Origin: Deltaproteobacteria bacterium
GTDB lineage: Bacteria > Desulfobacterota > Binatia > Binatales > Binataceae
Length of the DNA stretch: 18,747 nucleotides
Direction of reading: 5' to 3'
Assembly (NCBI GenBank): GCA_021799555.1
Contig: JAJZAG010000032.1
Location: 1 to 18,747 of the forward strand
A model generated the notes under the pieces. The model did not search any database. It had not been told where the DNA came from and was given only the letters and a program-made list of their open reading frames with translations. The stretch's first letter is position 1. The number at the start of each line of letters is the position of its first letter. Shown piece by piece: positions 6,576-12,871 of this stretch. A program made the position numbers and the translations under genes.

Positions 6576-7403
6576 TCAAATCCCCGACAGCGCGCGCCAT
6601 CCCATCTCGACGGCGATCAGCAACAGAATCACTACGAACCCAAGCCGCAGCCATCGCACATTCGCGTACGGAAGTATCCTGCTGCCCAGCAGCGCTCCCG
6701 CCGTGACGCCCAGCGCCACGGGCGCCGCGATTACCGTGGCGACGTCGCCGCGCGCCAGAAACACGAGCGCTCCCGCGCCCGCGGTGACGCCGATCATAAA
6801 ATTGCTGGTCGCGCTCGAGACCTTAAGCGGGATGTGCATGATGTAATCCATTGCCATCACTTTGAGCGCGCCCGACCCGATTCCCAAAAGCCCCGACATC
6901 AACCCCGCAACGACCATCAACGCCGCGCCGCCAGGCACATGGACGATCTCGTAATGAATCGTTCTACCCCCCTCGTCGGGAACCTCGCCCATCAGGTCGA
7001 GTTTCTTGGCGAGCGGATCGCCATGCTCGATGATGTCGTCGCCCTGCTTGCGCAAGCTGAAATATGCCGACTGAAGCATCATCAGCGCGAACAGCAGCTC
7101 GAGGATCACGGTTGGGATAACGCCGGCAAGATATGCCCCCGTGACCGCGCCTGTGACCGTCGCGCATTCGAGCACCATCGCGACCTTCAGATTGGTCCAT
7201 CCGTCGCGGACAAACGCTACGCTTGCACCCGCGCTCGTCGCGACCACTGATATCAGGCTCGCGCCGATCGCGACCGTCATCGGCATGTGCGCGCCAATCA
7301 CCAGCGCAGGAACGATGAAGACCCCGCCGCCCAGACCGGACAGAGCGCCCACGAAGCCTGCCCCTATTGCCAGAGCGAGCAGGCTTACTAAGATTTCAAA
7401 CAC
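6576..7403 (-). CDS. TauE/SafE family sulfite exporter-like permease
   Basis: A 275-residue polytopic inner-membrane protein with about seven to eight hydrophobic segments arranged as two related halves. FVGALSGLGGGVFIVPALVI near the N-terminus is the diagnostic GLGGGxxxVP motif of the first half, and VVAGLMSGLLGIGSGALKVM repeats it in the second half. Between them lies a roughly 40-residue soluble loop (around LDLMGEVPDEGG). The family exports sulfite, sulfoacetate or other organosulfonates/organic anions; the true substrate here is unknown. The start is a GTG at 7403 preceded by AGGGAG (7418-7413). It heads a four-gene minus-strand operon with DUF1634, SDR and DUF2141 genes. Confidence 0.92.
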   Translation of the reverse strand: MFEILVSLLALAIGAGFVGALSGLGGGVFIVPALVIGAHMPMTVAIGASLISVVATSAGASVAFVRDGWTNLKVAMVLECATVTGAVTGAYLAGVIPTVILELLFALMMLQSAYFSLRKQGDDIIEHGDPLAKKLDLMGEVPDEGGRTIHYEIVHVPGGAALMVVAGLMSGLLGIGSGALKVMAMDYIMHIPLKVSSATSNFMIGVTAGAGALVFLARGDVATVIAAPVALGVTAGALLGSRILPYANVRWLRLGFVVILLLIAVEMGWRALSGI

Positions 7404-7426
7404 GCTTTGAGACTCCCTGGTTTGCG

Positions 7427-7450
7427 CCCGCGCGGAACAGTCAGCGCGGG
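7427..7450. repeat. Inverted repeat CCCGCGC/GCGCGGG in the leader of the TauE gene
   Basis: CCCGCGC at 7427-7433 pairs with GCGCGGG at 7444-7450 across a 10-base loop. It lies just upstream of the ribosome-binding site at 7418-7413, so in the transcript it could form a hairpin that affects leader folding, or it may be an operator. No further support. Confidence 0.4.
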
Positions 7451-7551
7451 AATTGAGACGATTCCACGTCCGTCGCCGTACGCTAGCGAAATCCGCCGCC
7501 GATTTACACCCCGCCGGTTCATTCCACGCAGTCGCAACAGCACAATCAGGG

Positions 7552-7585
7552 ATGCAGTCGGGCTGATGCAGTAAAGGTGCTGCAT
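7552..7585. repeat. Three ATGCAG half-sites spaced 14 bp apart
   Basis: ATGCAG occurs at 7552-7557 and 7566-7571 and its reverse complement CTGCAT at 7580-7585, with start-to-start spacing of exactly 14 bp. The last two form an inverted repeat with an 8-base spacer. A fourth near copy (ACGCAGTCG) lies upstream near 7526-7534. The arrangement looks like a regulator-binding site between the TauE and kinase operons. Confidence 0.4.
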
Positions 7586-7759
7586 GCTTGATTAGGCCGG
7601 ATCAAAGATCGTGTAAGTGCTGGGGTTTTCCAGGCCACTACCATCGGCATCACGTTTGCTCCTGATCCACATGGGCAATGACGAAACTACCGCAATTGCG
7701 CTAAGGCGCGCTACTTCGATAGGTCACAGGTATCAATTGAAATCGTCCGAGGCAGGAAT

Positions 7760-9202
7760 ATGTTCGGACTTCTGATCGTAGCGATCATAATTTTCGCGGT
7801 TTTCAAGCATCGCCGCCAGCGCCGGCTCAATTGGCGCACCAACCCGAAGTGGGGATGCATGGGCGGCTACGGAAAATTTGCCGACGCCGATTACTGGAAA
7901 CAGCACGCCGACCGCGCCGAAGGTTTCACACGCGACTTCGAGCGGAAGATTGCCGACAAGCTCGAAGCCAAGGCACAACGCTTCGAAGAGCGGATGCGCT
8001 CCAAGTTCGACCGCCAGACCCGCAAATACGGCGTCCCCGCCGACGCGATCGATCCAGCCAAGGCCCAGCCCCAGCCGCAATTCAAAACTGACGCCGAGCG
8101 TCAGGCTTACGACCGCGCCCGCAAACGTGCTGCTGCCGAGGCCGGCTTCTACGTCCATCTCATGTGGTACGGCGTCGTGATGGGTTTCCTGTTCTTCATC
8201 AATATGCTCACCTCGCCCGGCTTTCAGTGGTGGTTGTTTCCAGCCGCGGGATGGGGCTTCGGACTCGCCAGCCATTTTGCCGCGGTCTTCGGATGGCGAT
8301 GGATTCACGAGCGCGTCTTCGAACCCGCCATCGCGCGCGAGGTCCATCGCGAGGTCACCAAGGAAAAAGAGGCGCTCAGCGTCGAGAAGCAGGCCTCGCT
8401 CGACGAACTCACCGCGACCTTCGCTCACGAGATTCGAAATCCTATCGCCGCCGCCAAGAGCCTCGTCCAGCAGATGGGCGAAGATCCGACCTCACATGAA
8501 AATGTCGAGTACGCCAAGGTCGCCCTCGACGAACTCGCCCGCGTCGAACGCAGCGTCTCGCACCTGCTCAAGTACGCCAAAGAAGAAGACTACAAACTCG
8601 AAAGCGTCAACTTGGCCGCCGTGCTCGACGGCGCGCTCACCCAGATGCGCGCAAAGCTCGAGGCCAACGGGATCGCCGTCTCGCGCAACTATCTTGGCGG
8701 TCCCACTGTTCGCGCCGACGCCGACAAGCTCCGCCAAGTTTTCTCGAATATCATCGACAACGCGATCGACGCGATGACGGGCGTCGCCGCTGAACGTCGC
8801 ATCGAAGTCGCAATCCAGCGCGGGCGCACCGGGATGGCGACCGTCCGGATTCGCGACAACGGGTGCGGTATCCCCGCCGACAAGCTCGGCAAAATCTTCA
8901 ATCCTTTTTATACCTCCAAGGAAAACGGCACCGGTCTCGGCCTCGGCGTCGCCAAAAAAGTCATAGACGCGCACCGCGGCACGATCGAGGTTACCAGCAG
9001 CCCGGGCGAGGGCGCCGAATTCGCGCTTTCGATTCCGCTCGCTGACGCTTTGCGCGAAGAGAGCGCCAACCCGTCCGCGCCGGTGCCCGCTCCCGCGACC
9101 GCGCCGATCGATTCGAGCGCCGGCGCCTCCGCGCAATCCATCCAGCCAATCGCGATGGCCGCGGCGGCGGCCGGCGACGCCACCGCACGAGGTCAGCGAT
9201 GA
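7760..9202 (+). CDS. Sensor histidine kinase with 2TM domain
   Basis: This 480-residue membrane kinase opens with a hydrophobic helix (residues 2-16), then a basic and highly charged, probably helical cytoplasmic stretch (about 17-125). A 2TM domain follows at about 112-185: GFYVHLMWYGVVMGFLFFIN then WWLFPAAGWGFGLASHFAAV, helices near 130-150 and 155-179. A dimerisation and phosphoacceptor domain has FAHEIRNP with the catalytic His223. The ATPase domain has the N-box Asn334 (DNAID), G1 DNGCGIP 366-372, the F-box NPFYTS and G2 GTGLGLG 390-396. A low-complexity Ala/Pro tail (about 425-480) ends it. No periplasmic sensor domain is present, so it probably senses the membrane itself or a partner. 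Its stop overlaps the response regulator start (ATGA). SD-like AGGAAT lies just before the ATG. Confidence 0.95.
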   Translation: MFGLLIVAIIIFAVFKHRRQRRLNWRTNPKWGCMGGYGKFADADYWKQHADRAEGFTRDFERKIADKLEAKAQRFEERMRSKFDRQTRKYGVPADAIDPAKAQPQPQFKTDAERQAYDRARKRAAAEAGFYVHLMWYGVVMGFLFFINMLTSPGFQWWLFPAAGWGFGLASHFAAVFGWRWIHERVFEPAIAREVHREVTKEKEALSVEKQASLDELTATFAHEIRNPIAAAKSLVQQMGEDPTSHENVEYAKVALDELARVERSVSHLLKYAKEEDYKLESVNLAAVLDGALTQMRAKLEANGIAVSRNYLGGPTVRADADKLRQVFSNIIDNAIDAMTGVAAERRIEVAIQRGRTGMATVRIRDNGCGIPADKLGKIFNPFYTSKENGTGLGLGVAKKVIDAHRGTIEVTSSPGEGAEFALSIPLADALREESANPSAPVPAPATAPIDSSAGASAQSIQPIAMAAAAAGDATARGQR

Positions 9203-10668
9203 AAGGCAGATTGCTGGTCGTCGATGACGAGCGCGGCATCGTAATCGCGCTCAAAGGTCTGTTCACCAAGGAAGGCTACGAAGTCGAAACCGCCGAGTCC
9301 GGCGAGGCCGCGCTGGAGCGCGTCAAAGCCGGTTTGTTCCACGTCATAATCACCGACCTTTCGATGAAGGGAATGAGCGGACTCGATCTGCTGCGCCAGG
9401 TCCGCGAGCTCGATCCGCAGTGCGCCGTATTGATGATCACGGCTTACGGCAATCAGCGAATTGCCGTCGAGGCGATGAAGGCCGGCGCCGTGGACTATCT
9501 CCCCAAACCGTTTGACAACGACGAGCTGCGGCTCAAAGTCCGCAAGGTGATGGAGACGCAGCTCTTGCGGCGCGCGCACAATCAGCTTCTCGAACAGGTC
9601 CGGCTCGAAACCGGAATCTTCGAGAATATGATCGGCCGCTCGCGCGCGATGGTACGAGTGTTCGAGACGATCGAAAAAGTCGCGCCAACCGATGCAACCG
9701 TGTTGATCCGCGGAGAATCGGGAACCGGAAAAGAACTCGTTGCCCGCGCGATCCACTTCCGCAGTCCGCGTGCGCGCGGCCCGTTTATAGCCGTCAACTG
9801 CGCGGCGTTTTCGCGCGAGCTGGTCGAGAGCGAACTCTTCGGCCATGAAAAGGGCGCCTTCACGGGCGCCGTCGCCCGCCGCGAAGGCAAATTCGAAGCC
9901 GCCGACGGCGGCACTCTGTTCCTCGACGAAATCGGCGATATGAGCCTCGAAACTCAGGCCAAGCTCCTGCGCGTGTTGCAGGAAAAACAGTTCGAGCGGA
10001 TCGGCGGCAATCAGCCGCTCGCCGTCGATGTGCGAATTATCGCCGCCACCAATCAGGATCTCGAAGCGATGGCCGCGCAGGGCCGCTTCCGCGAGGACCT
10101 CTATTACCGGATCAAGGTTGTCGAGATACGCCTGCCGCCGCTGCGCGAGCGCCGCGAAGACATCCCGCTCATGGTCCAGCACTTCATCCGCGAGGCGAGC
10201 AATCGTTACGGCAAGCCCGAGAAGCGCCTCGCGCCGGACGCGATGCGCGCGTGCATCGAAAACCCCTGGCGCGGAAACGCGCGCTCGCTCAAGGCCGCCA
10301 TCGATCAGGCTCTGATCCTCGCGGCCGGCGAAGAAATTACCATTGAAGAGCTGTTCTCCGGCTCCGATCCCGAGACCGCCGAGTCTCCGGCCGCGGCGGC
10401 GAACAGTTCTCCGTTTCATCCGCCGGCGCACACGCCGGCCGCGACCGACAGCGACTCGCCGGGGATGACGTTTCGCGAGGCCAAGGAAAAATTCGTTGGC
10501 GATTGGGAGCGCGACTTTATCCTGAACGCGCTCCGCGCCTGCGGCGGCAACATTTCCCGCGCCGCGGAGCGGACCGGGATGTATCGGCAGAGCTTTCAGC
10601 AGAAGATGCGCGAGCTTGGCATCACAACCGCCGACGCCGGCTCCGGCGCAAAGGACGAAGGAAACTGA
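9199..10668 (+). CDS. Sigma-54-dependent response regulator (NtrC family)
   Basis: A 489-residue regulator. The receiver domain (1-120) has the acidic pocket D9-D10, phospho-acceptor Asp53, Thr81 and Lys103. The AAA+ domain shows Walker A GESGTGKE at 172-179, the sigma-54 contact loop GAFTGA at 219-224, and Walker B with Asp243-Glu244 (LFLDEIGD). The sensor II region reads WRGNARSL where the usual form is WPGNVREL. A variable linker (about 390-430, rich in Ser/Pro/Ala) precedes a Fis-type helix-turn-helix with ALRACGGNISRAAERTGMYR at about 450-470. Phosphorylation by the upstream kinase should trigger oligomerisation and activation at sigma-54 promoters. All key residues for sigma-54 activation are intact. 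It starts inside the kinase stop and leads directly to the ICMT-like gene 32 bp on. Confidence 0.96.
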   Translation: MKGRLLVVDDERGIVIALKGLFTKEGYEVETAESGEAALERVKAGLFHVIITDLSMKGMSGLDLLRQVRELDPQCAVLMITAYGNQRIAVEAMKAGAVDYLPKPFDNDELRLKVRKVMETQLLRRAHNQLLEQVRLETGIFENMIGRSRAMVRVFETIEKVAPTDATVLIRGESGTGKELVARAIHFRSPRARGPFIAVNCAAFSRELVESELFGHEKGAFTGAVARREGKFEAADGGTLFLDEIGDMSLETQAKLLRVLQEKQFERIGGNQPLAVDVRIIAATNQDLEAMAAQGRFREDLYYRIKVVEIRLPPLRERREDIPLMVQHFIREASNRYGKPEKRLAPDAMRACIENPWRGNARSLKAAIDQALILAAGEEITIEELFSGSDPETAESPAAAANSSPFHPPAHTPAATDSDSPGMTFREAKEKFVGDWERDFILNALRACGGNISRAAERTGMYRQSFQQKMRELGITTADAGSGAKDEGN

Positions 10669-10700
10669 ACCGCGCGAACAATCGCGATGGAGCGCAAATC

Positions 10701-11180
10701 ATGAACGATACAAGTACGCAGACCTCGAGCCCGGCGCGCAATCTGAAAATTTATCCGCCCGTGTTGGCGGGCGTGCTGCTCGCTGCCGGAATCGTCCTGC
10801 ATTTTACTTTGCCCGAGGCGCGCGATACCGCGTGGCATCACGTTCTCGGCCTCGTGCTCGTCGCAGGCGGACTTGGATTGTCATTCTACGCGGCGGCGAC
10901 TTTCGCGGCGCGCGGCACGACCAAAAATCCCTACGGAGAACCGTCCGCATTTGTCCTCACGCCGCCCTATAACTTCACGCGCAATCCGATGTATCTGGGG
11001 TTGGCGGTTGTGCTGTTGGGACTTGCGGTGTTCTTCGATTCGATCGTGATGCTGCTCGGCCCCGCGGTGTTTTACGCCGCGCTCGACACGATCGTGATCC
11101 CGCGCGAAGAAGAAGCGATGCTCACGCAGTTTGGCGACCAATATCGCGACTATAAGGGCCGCGTCCGCCGCTGGCTCTGA
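10701..11180 (+). CDS. Isoprenylcysteine carboxyl methyltransferase-like membrane protein
   Basis: A 159-residue integral membrane protein with four hydrophobic segments at about 21-38, 48-70, 98-115 and 118-135. It has the conserved C-terminal pattern of the ICMT/phospholipid-methyltransferase superfamily: LTPPYNFTRNPMYLGLAVVL (the R-N-P-M-Y core that lines the S-adenosylmethionine site) and IPREEEAMLTQFGDQYRDYK followed by a final RWL. Members methylate prenylated cysteine, phospholipids or small lipophilic acceptors. Bacteria usually lack prenylated CAAX proteins, so the acceptor here is unknown and may be a lipid. The ATG at 10701 has GGAG nine bases upstream; a longer in-frame reading from 10503 would overlap the regulator gene. 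It lies between the two-component genes and the PspA-like gene, so it is probably co-regulated. Confidence 0.88.
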   Translation: MNDTSTQTSSPARNLKIYPPVLAGVLLAAGIVLHFTLPEARDTAWHHVLGLVLVAGGLGLSFYAAATFAARGTTKNPYGEPSAFVLTPPYNFTRNPMYLGLAVVLLGLAVFFDSIVMLLGPAVFYAALDTIVIPREEEAMLTQFGDQYRDYKGRVRRWL

Positions 11181-11196
11181 CGAATTTAACCCTGCG

Positions 11197-11221
11197 ACCG
11201 CGCGCGCATTAACCGCGCGCG
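11197..11221 (+). repeat. Direct CG-rich repeat before the PspA-like gene
   Basis: ACCGCGCGCG occurs at 11197-11206 and 11212-11221, period 15 bp. Because CGCGCG is self-complementary, the pair can also fold into a hairpin around the ATTAAC spacer, just upstream of the ribosome-binding site of the PspA-like gene. It may act as a weak processing or attenuation element. Confidence 0.4.
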
Positions 11222-11240
11222 TCCAAAAAGGAGTAGTGCG

Positions 11241-11999
11241 ATGTTTCTATCCAGAGTTTTCAGTCTGATCGGCGGCAAACTCAGCCGCTGGCTCAAGGCG
11301 CGCGAATCCCGCGATCCCGAGGCCGTTTACGAAGCGGCGATTACCGACCGAATCCGCCGCTACCATCAGCTCAAGAACGCCGCCGCCGGCGTGATCTATA
11401 TGCGCAACAAACTCGAACGCGAGCTCCGCGCCAAGACCGCCGAGCTCAAAGAAGTCGGCGAGGAAGCCGGGCAGGCCGCCGACATGAACGAAGACAAGTG
11501 CGCGCTAATCCTCCTCCAGCGCAAACACGAACTCGACGCCGATTGCACTCGCCTGCGCCAGGACCTCGACGATCTGACCCGCGAGGCGGATGACGCGAAA
11601 AAAAATCTCGTCGGCTTCAACGGCGAAATCGAAAAGCTCAAGATCGAGAAAGTGCGGATGCTTGCGCGGCTCAAAAATGCGCAGGCGCGCGTCCGAATCC
11701 AGCAAGCACTCGAAAGCCTCTCCTACGACGATGACGTTCGCGCTCTCGAGGAAGTCCGCGAGTCGATTGCGCGCACGCTCGCGCAGGCCGGTGTCACCCG
11801 CGAGATGACCGACTCGGGTCTCGACTCGAAACTCGAAGAAATCCGCCGCCGCAACGCCGAGGCCAAGGCCCAGGCCGAATTGGCCGAGCTCAAGCTCAAG
11901 CGCCGTCCCCCGCTGGCGCCGATGGACATCTTCACGCAGGCCGCCGACGCGGCGAGCTCCTCCAACGGAAACGTACGCGCCGCGCATCCGGAATCGTAA
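11241..11999 (+). CDS. PspA/IM30 family protein
   Basis: A 252-residue, almost wholly helical coiled-coil protein. The first 20 residues (MFLSRVFSLIGGKLSRWLKA) look like an amphipathic membrane-binding helix. They are followed by the PspA/IM30 entry PEAVYEAAITDRIRRYHQLK and the long hairpin with R-N-K-L-E, LLQRKHELDADCTRL, EIEKLKIEKVRMLARLKNAQ and ARVRIQQALESLS. PspA-like proteins assemble on stressed inner membranes and help repair or stabilise them. The C-terminal about 30 residues are low complexity. The GGAG ribosome-binding site lies nine bases before the ATG. Placement directly after a sigma-54-dependent two-component system and an ICMT-like membrane protein is suggestive, because PspA in enterobacteria is itself under sigma-54 control. 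The direct control here is inferred only. Confidence 0.88.
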   Translation: MFLSRVFSLIGGKLSRWLKARESRDPEAVYEAAITDRIRRYHQLKNAAAGVIYMRNKLERELRAKTAELKEVGEEAGQAADMNEDKCALILLQRKHELDADCTRLRQDLDDLTREADDAKKNLVGFNGEIEKLKIEKVRMLARLKNAQARVRIQQALESLSYDDDVRALEEVRESIARTLAQAGVTREMTDSGLDSKLEEIRRRNAEAKAQAELAELKLKRRPPLAPMDIFTQAADAASSSNGNVRAAHPES

Positions 12000-12039
12000 C
12001 CGCGGGCTGCGTAGTTCGCACCCTCACGGAGAATCGCTG

Positions 12040-12396
12040 ATGAGAACGACTGTGATCGCGCTCGCGATAGTGGCGCTCGGTGGCGCGAGCTGCAGGCTCG
12101 GCGCGCCGCCGCCTCCACCCCCGCACCCGGGCGCGGGAGGCAACGTCCAGGCGATTAACGCCAACACCGTGTTCGGCAACGCCAGAGTCACCGCGATGAT
12201 GCTTGCGTGCGCTGGTCGGACCACCCTTGCGAATGGCGTGGCCGTGGTCAAAGACGGATGCTTCAGCGGCGACACGAACGTGGTTTTGTGCACCGACTCG
12301 ACCGCGCCGAATCCGGTGATGTGCGAGCCGCACAAGGGCTCGCTCGCGGTTGCCGGCACAGGCACGGACACGATCAACTACGCGCGCATCCGATGA
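12040..12396 (+). CDS. Small cysteine-rich exported protein, possible lipoprotein
   Basis: A 118-residue protein that I do not recognise. The N-terminus has a signal peptide (MRTTVIALAIVALGG then ASC) with Cys18 in a loose lipobox (G-A-S-C), so it could be lipidated. A poly-proline stretch (APPPPPPHPGAGG) follows. The mature part has four more cysteines (CAGR, DGCF, VLCTD, VMCEP), which may form two disulfides, and beta-rich Gly/Asn/Thr sequence ending GTGTDTINYARIR. A GGAG at about eight to eleven bases before the ATG supports the start. It lies 40 bp after the PspA-like gene and is the last gene of the plus-strand block, ending 18 bp before the convergent hicA. A role as an envelope component of the same module is possible but untested. 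Confidence 0.65.
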   Translation: MRTTVIALAIVALGGASCRLGAPPPPPPHPGAGGNVQAINANTVFGNARVTAMMLACAGRTTLANGVAVVKDGCFSGDTNVVLCTDSTAPNPVMCEPHKGSLAVAGTGTDTINYARIR

Positions 12397-12414
12397 GGCG
12401 CGGGAATCTATGAC

Positions 12415-12645
12415 CTAAAGCAACGCTTTAAGTTCGTCAATCGAGATTCCCGCCTGCCGAACGATCGCCCGGCGCGTGCCTGATGCGATTTCGTGATCGT
12501 CAGGCACGACGAGCCGCCGACAGGGCGCGTCCGAAGGCTTTACGATTACACGCCTGCCGTGCTGGTGATCTATTTCGCAGCCGAATTTGCGAAGTGAGCG
12601 AACGAGTTCTGACCCGAGATGACCGGTAGGCCGCTCAACTCGCAA
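12415..12645 (-). CDS. hicA: HicA family mRNA interferase toxin, degenerate
   Basis: A 76-residue HicA-like protein. It has the double-stranded-RNA-binding-like fold pattern: GSELVRSLRKFGCEIDHQHG as the first helix and hairpin, RRLVVPDDHEIASGTRRAIV, and the C-terminal RQAGISIDELKALL, all close to the HicA consensus. The catalytic histidine, normally in G-S-H right after the hairpin, is replaced: residues 30-32 read GRR. Toxin activity should therefore be lost or altered, although His29 sits just before the glycine. There is no ATG at a sensible point; a TTG at 12645 inside the end of the HicB frame gives the usual HicA length, while an ATG at 12690 would add foreign sequence. It follows a shortened hicB in the same operon. 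Confidence 0.8.
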   Translation of the reverse strand: MRVERPTGHLGSELVRSLRKFGCEIDHQHGRRVIVKPSDAPCRRLVVPDDHEIASGTRRAIVRQAGISIDELKALL

Positions 12646-12799
12646 TCCCGGCGACTTCCTCGTCGAGCGGTGGCGCGATGGATTCGCCATGCTGTTTCAA
12701 GCTCAAAAGGTATCCGGCGGTCGCTTCACTGACATTGCGAACCGCCTCGGCCACGAAGACTTCATCTTCATCTTGATAAAGCCGGTCTCCAAATCTCAT
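12635..12799 (-). pseudogene. hicB: HicB family antitoxin with internal deletion
   Basis: This 54-residue frame starts MRFGDRLYQDEDEVFVAEAV and continues RNVSEATAGYLLSLKQHGES then IAPPLDEEVAGIAS. The second half is plainly the C-terminal part of HicB (N-x-x-E-A helix, LxSLKxHGExIxPP). The first part matches the opening beta-hairpin (Y-x-D-E-D-x-x-F-V-A-E). What is missing is the central block with the P-x-L-P-G-C and G-x-T-x-x-E-A motifs that normally joins them; about 16 residues appear deleted in frame at residue 19. This breaks the RNase-H-like fold, so the antitoxin is probably not functional. The stop overlaps the hicA start region. It is the first gene of the two-gene minus-strand operon. 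Confidence 0.72.
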
Positions 12800-12871
12800 A
12801 TCATATGCGCGAGCCGCGTTGCCGACTCCCGGATTTTAGCATCGCGGAGACGGCAATCAGCGCCCCGATGC

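Larger units (their letters stand above)
7404..7759. other. Divergent intergenic region with repeated ATGCAG half-sites
   Basis: This 356-bp non-coding gap separates the TauE operon from the histidine kinase operon, and should carry both promoters. No gene is convincing. It holds a 7-bp inverted repeat upstream of tauE (7427-7450) and a set of ATGCAG/CTGCAT half-sites (7552-7585). I found no sigma-70 pair with both boxes good. Confidence 0.55.

Noticed and set aside
7621..7636. GG-N10-GC spacing suggestive of a sigma-54 promoter before the kinase gene
   Set aside because: Only the GG and GC pair match; the surrounding bases (TGGGGTT, AGGCC) do not fit the TGGCACG and TTGC consensus, so it is likely chance.
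8492..9136. Antisense open frame over the kinase ATPase domain
   Set aside because: Shadow of the kinase gene; no domain, and the plus-strand frame has all kinase motifs.
9193..10431. Long antisense open frame (412 codons) covering most of the sigma-54 regulator gene
   Set aside because: It mirrors the regulator gene codon by codon; its sequence is repetitive and carries no recognised domain. It is the expected result of high-GC third positions.
10503..10700. Longer N-terminus for the ICMT-like gene
   Set aside because: It would run inside the response regulator coding region and adds no membrane or family sequence; the ATG at 10701 has its own ribosome-binding site.
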